Origin: Chlorella sorokiniana
Lineage: Eukaryota > Chlorophyta > Trebouxiophyceae > Chlorellales > Chlorellaceae
Length of the DNA: 64,000 bases
NCBI GenBank assembly: GCA_025917655.1
Contig: CP084608.1
Location: 434,001 to 498,000, forward strand
Direction of reading: 5' to 3'
The notes beneath the pieces are model-generated. The model was not told the origin of the DNA, did not search any database, and was given only the letters and a program-made list of their open reading frames with translations. Both the position numbers and the translations under genes were made by a program. Positions 56,450 to 64,000 of this stretch are shown piece after piece. The first letter of the stretch is position 1. The number at the start of each line of letters is the position of its first letter.

Positions 56450-57771
56450 ATGGCGTCCACCGTCGCTGCCATCGCGCCCGTGGCCGTCCGGCCCGTGGCT
56501 GCCACCCCCTGAAGCAGGCCAAGAACACCTTCGCGGCCCGCACCGTGAGCAACGGCTCCATCAAGAAGACCACCGCCATGCAGGGTGAGCAATGCGCTTG
56601 CAGCAGCGCTGCATCGCCCTCCTCAGCTGCCCTGCCATCATCCGCCCCCTGCTGCCCCTGTGCTGCTGCTGACCGCCCGATTGCGTTTGTGTTGTGCCCT
56701 TGACTGCAGTCTGGACCCCTCTGAACAACAAGTGAGTGCTTGGGAGCCGCGGGGGAGGGCTGTTGCATGAAGGGATAGGCCCTTCCGCTGGGGTCGCGGC
56801 AGCGCACGTGGGTTGCCTTTCTTAGATCTTCAGCTCCTCGCGACATGTTTTAACACAGCGAAGGCCCCAGTTGTGGTGACCCTCCCAAGTGGATAGGGCG
56901 GCCCGCCTGCTGCACCCGCCCCCACGCGCCCGGCGCCAGCGCCTGACCTGCTCCCCTCCCTTCACCCTTGCCCTGTCTGCAGGATGTTCGAGACCTTCTC
57001 CTTCCTGCCCCCTGACCGATGCTGAGATCGGCCGCCAGGTCGACTACATCGTGAACAACGGCTGGAGTGAGTGCCGCTGCAGTGGGCGAGCTGTCTTGTG
57101 TGGGGGCTGGCGCATGGTCATCAACAGCATGCAGCAGAAATGACACCCCTTCAGTGCTCGGCGCAGCTTCAACACAGCAGCCACGCTTGCTTGTCACTAG
57201 CGCAGCAGCAGAGGGGGAGATGGGTGCTGCAGTGTGGGGCCACTTCAGCATCTGTGCCGCTGTTGCGCTGACCCCCTTGCTTCCTCCCCCCTTGCAGCCC
57301 CCTGCCTGGAGTTCGCCGGCGCTGAGAACGCGTACGCCAGCAACGAGAGCACCATCCGCCTGCGCGGCAACGCGGTGCCCCTGTACTATGACAACCGCTA
57401 CTGGTCCATGTGGAAGCTGCCCATGTTCGGCTGCACCGATGGCTCCCAGGTGCTGCGTGAGGTGCAGGCCTGCCGCCGCGCCTTCCCCGACGCCTACATC
57501 CGCCTGGTCGGCTTCGATTCCGTGCGCCAGGTGCAGGTTGCCGGCCTGCTGGTCAACCGGTGAGTGCGCCGCTGCCTGCTGCTGCCTGCTGCCCTCTGCT
57601 GCCTGCTGCTGCTCAGCCTGTCGTTATGTTTATGATTCACGCTGCCCTGCCTTGTCCGACCACTGCAGCGCGTTGCTTCTGTAGCCTGACCACGTTCTTG
57701 CCTCCTCCTCCTGTTGCAGCCCCTCGTCCGTGCGCGACTACCAGGGCCCCTCCACCCGCTCCGTGGCGTAA
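56450..57771 (+). CDS. RBCS: Rubisco small subunit precursor, copy 1
   Basis: Nuclear-encoded small subunit of Rubisco, imported into the plastid where eight copies join eight large subunits. Exons: 56450-56584, 56710-56731 (22 bases), 56983-57066, 57298-57559 and 57720-57771. The transit peptide starts [18 protein letters not shown]. The mature protein starts about [20 protein letters not shown] and continues with [55 protein letters not shown] and a tail ending [10 protein letters not shown]. These are green-algal RBCS hallmarks. Frame slips interrupt two places: a 5-C run at 56505-56509 in the leader (one short) and a 5-C run at 57008-57012 in exon 3 (two short). Copy 2 shares the gene structure and near-identical exons and introns. 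High expression is expected from the family. Confidence 0.96.
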
Positions 57772-58080
57772 ACGGGCGCATGCCTCAGGGCCCCCAGGGA
57801 CCCGACCTTGGCCTGAAGCCCTCGCCGGCTGATTGCCAATGCAGCAGCAGCGGCAAGCAGCGCCGGCGCGTCCCCGCCATCCGGGGGCGTGTGGCCTCTC
57901 CGGGCAGCGGGCGCCTCACCCCTTCGTGGCGTGCCAGTCCGGCGCTGGTGTCATTCACATTTTTGCAGGCGCAGACAGATGTTCTGACTGCCCTACAACC
58001 GAGAAGAGAACGCCCTCTGGGGACCAATTCATTTGTAGTGCGTCCATCTCTTTATTCCGCGGCTGGCGGTGACCCTCCCA

Positions 58081-58085
58081 TGTAA
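58081..58085 (+). terminator. TGTAA polyadenylation signal, RBCS copy 1
   Basis: TGTAA 310 bases past the copy 1 stop. Confidence 0.5.
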
Positions 58086-59033
58086 CTGACTCAGGCCCCA
58101 GCTTGGCATCGGTAGCGAGGGGGCCGGCGATCAGGGCTGTGGGCTGGCTGGGGCCATCCTCGGGGACAGCATCTCACTCGCAGCCTTTTGGTGCTGACCG
58201 CCAGCCCGGTGCTCTGTCAAGCAACTTTACGGCTCCCTCTTCCGCGATTCCGGCGGCAGCCGTCTCCTCCGGCCGGGTCCCTGCTCCCTTTCCCCTTGCC
58301 CTCCCCCGACAAGACGACTTCCCCCCTTCTTGGCTGCGGCTGGGACCAGCCCCAGGGTTGCGCTGGCTGCTGCGGTGAGGCTGGATCGACAAACCCACCC
58401 GCCTGCCTCCGCCGTTGCATTGCACGCCGCGCCAACGCCGCGTCCAGTGCAGGCTCAGCCTTCCTCTCCTTGTACTACCTGTCGGCATCCTCCATCAACA
58501 CTTCCCTTCCGTCTCAGGTGCGCTTTGGCGGCCGCTGCCAGAGCCTGGCCCGTCTGGTTCCCACCCGGACCAAGCGCAGGTGGCGCCCCAGCCTCCCCCG
58601 GCGGGTACAGCTGCAGCCTGTCCTCTCCTCGACTTGCCCCAGGCTTTCGGGTGTGCATGCAGGTTTGCCTGACCCAGCCTCTCGTCTCAGCTGAAGGCAA
58701 CCCGTGCAATCATGCTGGAGCCCGCAGCACAGGTGGCGGGCAAGATGCCCCTGCCACGCCCGAGGAAGGGTGCCTGGCAGGGCTGGGGCCCGCCCCTCTT
58801 CTTGGCTGCCTGTCCACGCGCAAGAGTTTCTGCACAAAAACTGGGGATTCGGTCCGGGGACGGCTGGCAGAGCTGCATCCTGGGGCACAACGTCACTCCC
58901 CCTCATCCCTGTCCGCTGGTGGCAGAAGAGACAGCCCCGCTGCATCGCCTGTGCCATCATCAGGTTTCACTCGTCCCTCATTTACATCACAGTGCCGGTC
59001 GCAGACGCCCGTGTGCATGCTCGTGCGCTGGAG

Positions 59034-59038
59034 TTACA
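59034..59038 (-). terminator. TGTAA (minus strand) polyadenylation signal, RBCS copy 2
   Basis: TTACA on the plus strand, about 300 bases past the copy 2 stop in its direction; a second TTACA is at 58982. Confidence 0.5.
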
Positions 59039-59335
59039 GGGTCGGGGTGGTCTCTTGGGGGGGGAGAAACCGCCCAAAGAATGAATTGTACACAGGGTGT
59101 GAACAGAATAAAGGGTATGAGCTCCTTGGGGCCCCAAGAAGCATGAATGGCTTTTGTTGACTCTTCTCCAGAACACGAGGGGCTACACAAGACACGAAAA
59201 AAATGGTGGCGCCTTTGCCGGTGGACGGGCGCCAGCGCCCAAAATGCCCGGTGTGGGACCGCGCCTGGACGGCGCGCCGGCTGCCGCAAGTGGCCTTCAT
59301 CCCGCGAGGGGCATCAGGCCCAGTCCGTAGACTGC

Positions 59336-60657
59336 TTACGACACGGAGCGGGTGGAGGGGCCCTGGTAGTCGCGCACGGACGAGGGGCTGCAACAGGAGG
59401 AGGAGGCAAGAACGTGGTCAGGCTACAGAAGCAACGCGCTGCAGTGGTCGGACAAGGCAGGGCAGCGTGAATCATAAACAGAACGACAGGCTGAGCAGCA
59501 GCAGGCAGCAGCGGGCAGCAGGCAGCAGCAGGCAGCGGCGCACTCACCGGTTGACCAGCAGGCCGGCAACCTGCACCTGGCGCACGGAATCGAAGCCGAC
59601 CAGGCGGATGTAGGCGTCGGGGAAGGCGCGGCGGCAGGCCTGCACCTCACGCAGCACCTGGGAGCCATCGGTGCAGCCGAACATGGGCAGCTTCCACATG
59701 GACCAGTAGCGGTTGTCGTAGTACAGGGGCACCGCGTTGCCGCGCAGGCGGATGGTGCTCTCGTTGCTGGCGTACGCGTTCTCAGCGCCGGCGAACTCCA
59801 GGCAGGGGGCTGCAGGGGGAGGAAGCAAGGGGGTCAGCGCAACAGCGGCACAGATGCTGAAGTGGTGCCGTGCTGCAGCACCCATCTCCCGCTCTCATGA
59901 TGCTACTGCTGACAAGCAAGTGCGGCTGCTGTGCTGAAGCCGCGCCGAGCTCTGAAGGGGTGTCATTTCTGCTGCATGCTGTTGATGACCATGCGCCAGC
60001 CCCCACACAAGACAGCTCGCCCACTGCAGCGGCACTCACTCCAGCCGTTGTTCACGATGTAGTCGACCTGGCGGCCGATCTCAGCATCGGTCAGGGGGGC
60101 AGGAAGGAGAAGGTCTCGAACATCCTGCAGACAGGGCAAGGGTGAAGGGAGGGGAGCAGGTCAGGCGCTGGCGCCGGGGCGTGGGGGCGGGTGCAGCAGG
60201 CGGGCCGCCCTATCCACTTGGGAGGGTCACCACAACTGGGGCCCTCGCTGTGTAAAAACATGTCGCGAGGAGCTGAAGATCTAAGAAAGGCAACCCACGT
60301 GCGCTGCCGCGACCCCAGCGGAAGGGCCTATCCTCTTCATGCAACAGCCCTCCCCCGCGGCTCCCAAGCACTCACTTGTTGTTCAGAGGGGTCCAGACTG
60401 CAGTCAAGGGCACAACACAAACGCAATCGGGCGGTCAGCAGCAGCACAGGGGCAGCAGGGGGCGGCTGATGGCAGGGCAGCTGAGGAGGGCGATGCAGCG
60501 CTGCTGCAAGCGCATTGCTCACCCTGCATGGCGGTGGTCTTCTTGATGGAGCCGTTGCTCACGGTGCGGGCCGCGAAGGTGTTCTTGGCCTGCTTCAGGG
60601 GGAGGCAGCCACGGGCCGAACGGCCACGGGCGCGATGGCAGCGACGGTGGACGCCAT
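59336..60657 (-). CDS. RBCS: Rubisco small subunit precursor, copy 2
   Basis: Second nuclear small-subunit gene, inverted relative to copy 1. Exons on the minus strand: 60657-60523, 60397-60376 (22 bases), 60124-60040, 59809-59548 and 59387-59336, matching copy 1 exon for exon. The leader starts [18 protein letters not shown]. The mature protein appears identical across exon 4; the C-terminus ends RSVS where copy 1 ends RSVA. Introns are also very alike, especially intron 1, while flanks before the ATG and after the stop diverge. This points to gene conversion between the copies. Frame slips: a 5-base run at 60598-60602 (one short) and a 6-base run at 60094-60099 (one short). Confidence 0.96.
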
Positions 60658-61817
60658 CTTGCAAACTGTGCGTGTGTCAGGCACAGGGATGCTCCCAGAA
60701 GACAATGAGGGCAACGCAAGCCTGCTTGGGCACTTTGAGCGATCGGCTGTCTACCACTCCCGGGTCAAGAGTCTACCACGCACTTGACGGATGCCTGCTT
60801 TTGCACCAGCCCCTTCCCGGCGTCAGCACTAAGCGACCTCGATGCAAAACGGGAAGAAGCCGATTGGCATGCAAGCACCTGTAGCCAACAGCGGGTGCTG
60901 CTAGGGCAGCCAGGAGGCACTTCAGCTTGTCTCCAAATATGTTACCATGGCAATCGGACTGCGTGATGACCGCAGCCGTCCATGGTATCGCTCACAAACC
61001 ACAAACGAACGACCACCTTGCCCTAGATCCCCCTGGGTGGCCTTCTGCGGCGCCGCGGCCCACCAGATATTTCCGTACTCTGCAATCTTCCTGCTCCCAG
61101 GCTTGCTCCGCCTGCCAGCTCACTGGGAAGTACTTCAATCTCATCTTGGTTGCAGCAGCACCAGCAAAACAGATTCAATGGCGGCGCAAGGCAGCCCCAT
61201 GCAGGCAGCCTGGCTGTAGGAGTTTGCTGCGCGTCAGCCAAGCAAGCAAGGCCGACAGCCGTCCACAGCCAAGACTGACGCGTGGCCCAGCCTGTTTCTG
61301 CAACACTGGCTGCGCCACCACCACGAAGATTTCACAGGGATAAGGGCAGTGCCCAATGGCCAATTGCATGATTATAGCATGGGAGAAAGAGGCAGGGCGC
61401 GAGCAGCGCGGGGGCGGGGAGCGCCTAGGCCTGCAAGAATCGAGGAGCGGCAGGGTGCACCGCAAGAGACACAAGAGGAGCGAGCTATTGGCAAGGGTCA
61501 GGTTTGCGAAGCAGGGTGCCGGGGGCAGCAGAATGGAGCAGGACCGACTCGGGGTCAAACGGGTGCGCACTGGAGCAGGAGAGGCGCCGGGGCTGGGAAC
61601 AGCAGCAGCAAGCGTGCTGCACACAAACACAGTGCAGGTCAGTCGTTTGCGGGGAGGGCAAGGGAGCAGGGAGGAAAGAAGATCGGTATGTATTCGGCAG
61701 CATGTTGCTACATGCGGCGGGGCGGGCATGCGGCAGAGCCCCGCTCGCTGCAGCTGCGAGGTGCAGCTGGCGTGACTGGAGAGCCACGAAAGTGGCTCGG
61801 CAGAGGGGGTGGCCCGC
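60658..61817. other. upstream region of RBCS copy 2 and 3' region of ACHT thioredoxin
   Basis: No gene is supported in these 1.16 kb. The left part (60658 to about 61000) should hold the RBCS copy 2 promoter; the right part is the 3' UTR of the thioredoxin gene. A CCAAT-type motif occurs near 61353 but its relevance is unknown. Confidence 0.5.
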
Positions 61818-63277
61818 CTACGCCACGGGCTGCGGCTGCTGCGGCGGCGGCGTCTGCCCCGCTGCCTGGTCCAGGCTGGCAGCGATGCCTTTGGCGGGCT
61901 GCACGTTGGGGAACTCTGCCAGGACTGGCTCCTCATCGGAGCTGGACAGGATGCAGCGGGCGGTGCTGTGCCGCTCGATGGCCTCCCTGCAGCGTTCCAG
62001 TGCAACACGGGTGGTTGAGAGCAGGCGGCACCAGGCTCAACAACCCAGCCGCCTGCGTGAAGGACACTGCTGCGTACTGCATGCACAAGGGTACCGCCGC
62101 ATACTGCCGGGCAACACTTCATCTCCCCACGCTGAACCAGGCCGCCGATGGCTGCGGCGGCGGCGCGGGGACGGTGGCAGAGGCAGCAGCCAGCGCATGC
62201 AGGCGCTCACTCGATGAGGTGGAAACGCTTGGAGCTGGCAGAGAACTCCTGCAGCTTGCGCTCCTTGCCGCGATAAAACATAAACCACGGGAGCACCTGC
62301 GAAAGCGAGGGCAAGGGCGGCGAGGAGCGCACGGCGTGAAGGGGACTGCGGGGCTGCACGCGTGACCGGAAGCATGACTGAACAGCCGTGGGCAGGCGGC
62401 AGAGCGTGCTGCCTCGCTTGTACAGCTGGGCAACACAACAGTGCCCTATCCCTGGCCTCCTGCCGCTCTGTGGCGGCTGGGCTGGGCGACAGGCGGCTCG
62501 CGGCGCGCTCAGAAGGCCGCACCTTCACTCCCATCGCCTTCACCACCGTCTTGTTTTCGTCAAAGTTCACCGCCAGCAGCAGCACGTCGGGCCGCTGCTC
62601 CATCAGCTTCATCAGCTGCAGGGCGGCAGGGAGAGGCGGGGTCAACGGTCAGCTGCACATGTTCGGCCGCCGCACCGCTCGCGCCTCCAGCTGCTGTGCA
62701 CCCACCACACGGTGTTACCAAACCAAGCAGTGAGACGCATGCCCATCTAGTCTAATCTGAAGTTATGCAATGCGGCAACGACGCATGCAGGGGGCGCACC
62801 TTGGGGTAGAGGGCTTTGCAGGCTGCGCACCACGGCGCAAACACATCGACGATGACCAGCCGCTCGCCGGCCCCCGCCATCTCGTCCACGAGGTGCTGCA
62901 CCGACCTGACGTGCACCACATTGGGTGGCGAGCTCTTGAGCCACCACTTGTTGCTGGGGATTTGAAACGCTGCAACCTGCACAGGCGCGCGGGCCCTGCA
63001 GCAACACCACAAGGCGGGCGGCGGCGCAGGGGTGCTCAGCGACGGTGGGGAGCAGGGTGGAAGGTCCACGGGTTCATTCAAGTACATCGTATGAGCATAA
63101 GTGAGCCCCAGGGCACTGAAGGCACCTGCTGCTGGTGGCGGCCCTTCGGCTCGCGGGTGCCTGCAGCGCTGGTCGGCTCAAGCTTCCAGAAAAGCTCAAA
63201 CTGCTCGGTGAAGGTCTTTGGCTAGACAAAGGCGCGCTGGGCCGCACACTACAACAGTTCAGGGCGTTCGCCGCCAT
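61818..63277 (-). CDS. ACHT: atypical Cys-His-rich thioredoxin (ACHT type), plastid
   Basis: Plastid thioredoxin of the ACHT group, which oxidises or reduces stromal targets and 2-Cys peroxiredoxins. Exons on the minus strand: 63277-63126, 62976-62800, 62615-62523, 62296-62211 and 61986-61818. Exon 1 is a Ser/Ala/Arg-rich transit peptide. Exon 2 begins the domain with IPSNKWWLKS and contains the redox site FAPWCAACKALYPK; the WCAAC site differs from the WCGPC of classical thioredoxins and resembles variable ACHT sites. LLLAVNFDENKTVVKAMGVK and LPWFMFYRGKERKLQEFSAS follow, including the cis-Pro. Splicing 62211 to 61986 gives HLIEEAIERHSTARC, the ACHT-type C-terminal Cys. The tail ends in a Gln/Pro-rich stretch. 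Phase at the exon 1-2 junction is off by one, so a base error or another acceptor is needed there. Confidence 0.88.
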
Positions 63278-63829
63278 GTTGAGGGGGCAGGCGGCCAGAG
63301 GAAGTGTTGAATGGACAGACGGACGGTTTTGGATCGCAAAAATATCAAGGCATGGGCCAGACAGGCGCCGGTGGGCGCAGAGGTGTGTTGGTGCTGACGG
63401 TGATCCTCCAGCTGGCGCCGCAGGGGCCTATTGAATTTAGCAATCCAGGGACCCCTGGTACATCGAAACCCTAACGCGGTTCCTGTCCACGGAGTGAAAT
63501 TGACATCGGGCTGGGCTGCTCCCGTAGGCTAAAACAACCTCTGCCCCAACAGAAAATCCTGGCCGCCGCTGATGCGCCCTTTGCCGCGCTCAATCCCTGC
63601 CTGCACCCAGCCCCCACGGTGTTCGACTGCACAAGCAGGATCTGCGAATTTTCTTGTGCATGTCTGTGTATCAGGCTGCGGGATGTCGGTCGATTGCGGC
63701 AACTGCACCATGGCGGGCTGCACCGCAAACAGGGCGTCGGTTGATGGCTCCAGTTGAAGCTGACATCACTGTTCGCACCGGCCGCAGAGCACCAGCCCCT
63801 AACTGGACAAAAACTTACATCAGCTCCTC
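63278..63829. other. region upstream of the ACHT gene
   Basis: No gene is supported. It should contain the promoter of the minus-strand thioredoxin gene. Confidence 0.5.
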
Positions 63830-64000
63830 ATGCCAGCAGCTGTGCCAGACGCTCACAAAGAAGCACAGGCACTGCAGGCTGATATCAGCTCGGCAGCCCA
63901 TGCAGCAGCTGAGGCGAGGGTGCACGGCAGCAGGGCTGGCCGCGCCGGGACATCCTACAGGCTCTTAGGGTACAAGCTCCACGAGGGAAAACTTCGACTG
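63830..64000 (+). CDS. possible 5' or internal exon running off the window edge
   Basis: From ATG at 63830 one frame stays open to the window end: MPAAVPDAHKEAQALQ, then ADISSAAHAAAEARVHG and SYRLLGYKLHEGKLRL. The composition is helical and coding-like, and an acceptor-like ATCAG precedes it. No homology is recognised. It could be chance in GC-rich DNA. Confidence 0.25.
   Translation, partial: MPAAVPDAHKEAQALQADISSAAHAAAEARVHGSRAGRAGTSYRLLGYKLHEGKLRL

Larger units (their letters stand above)
57772..59335. other. spacer between the inverted RBCS copies
   Basis: Both RBCS genes read into this 1.56-kb spacer. It holds TGTAA at 58081 (+) and TTACA at 59034 and 58982 (-), which fit as 3' ends of the two transcripts. 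Open frames such as 58330-59160 (+, 276 codons) show no recognisable protein, and I do not call a gene. Light pyrimidine-rich stretches lie at about 58240-58330. Confidence 0.6.

Noticed and set aside
58330-59160. 276-codon plus-strand open frame between the RBCS genes
   Set aside because: No recognisable domain, low-complexity composition, and it covers the expected 3' UTRs of both RBCS genes.
56450-60657. Calling the RBCS copies pseudogenes because of the stop in the leader
   Set aside because: All other conserved features are intact in both copies and the slips are run-length changes that disagree between copies, so error is likelier.

Overview
This is nuclear DNA from a GC-rich green alga. 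Coding blocks are split by many short introns (about 50-450 bp, GT-AG with frequent GTGAGY/GTGCGY donors and a few GC-AG donors). TGTAA, the chlorophyte polyadenylation signal, follows several stop codons. Two genes encode the Rubisco small subunit with a plastid leader. Gene spacing and intron style suggest a trebouxiophyte close to Chlorella; that placement is inference, since no marker gene is present. No bacterial, viral or organellar segment, rRNA, tRNA or CRISPR array was recognised.

Layout, left to right: the 3' end of CPSF100 (+); a plastid YgfZ/GcvT-like protein (-); a papain-type cysteine protease (-); a small coiled-coil protein of unknown role (-); a large FtsH-inactive (FTSHI) plastid AAA protein (-); a TraB-domain protein (+); sirohydrochlorin ferrochelatase SirB (-); a tail-anchored RING E3 ligase of the RNF5/RMA type (+); Pelota (-); a diacylglycerol kinase with C1 domains (+); a BTB-domain gene next to an inverted duplication of an AP2-like segment (-); a weak hypothetical gene (-); a plastid FNR-like oxidoreductase (+); an alpha-type carbonic anhydrase (-); a repeat-bearing hypothetical protein (-); NUP88 (+); two RBCS genes in tail-to-tail inverted orientation; and an ACHT-type atypical thioredoxin (-). 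A possible open reading frame runs off the right edge.

Many neighbours serve the plastid: RBCS x2, FTSHI, SirB, ACHT thioredoxin, the YgfZ-like protein and the FNR-like protein. The alpha carbonic anhydrase belongs to carbon supply. The rest are general housekeeping: mRNA 3' processing, ribosome rescue, nuclear pore, ER-associated degradation and lipid signalling. There is no operon logic; several pairs share short divergent promoter regions.

The strongest overall observation is technical. Almost every well-recognised gene carries one or more single-base frame slips, mostly inside C or G runs and mostly reading as a missing base. The two RBCS paralogues give an internal control: the same conserved C run has 5 bases in one copy and 6 in the other, while the frame needs 7. 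I therefore treat these slips as likely homopolymer errors in the assembly and did not call the genes pseudogenes. Gene ends are given as first and last coding base of the inferred gene, introns included; exon limits are in the evidence text.
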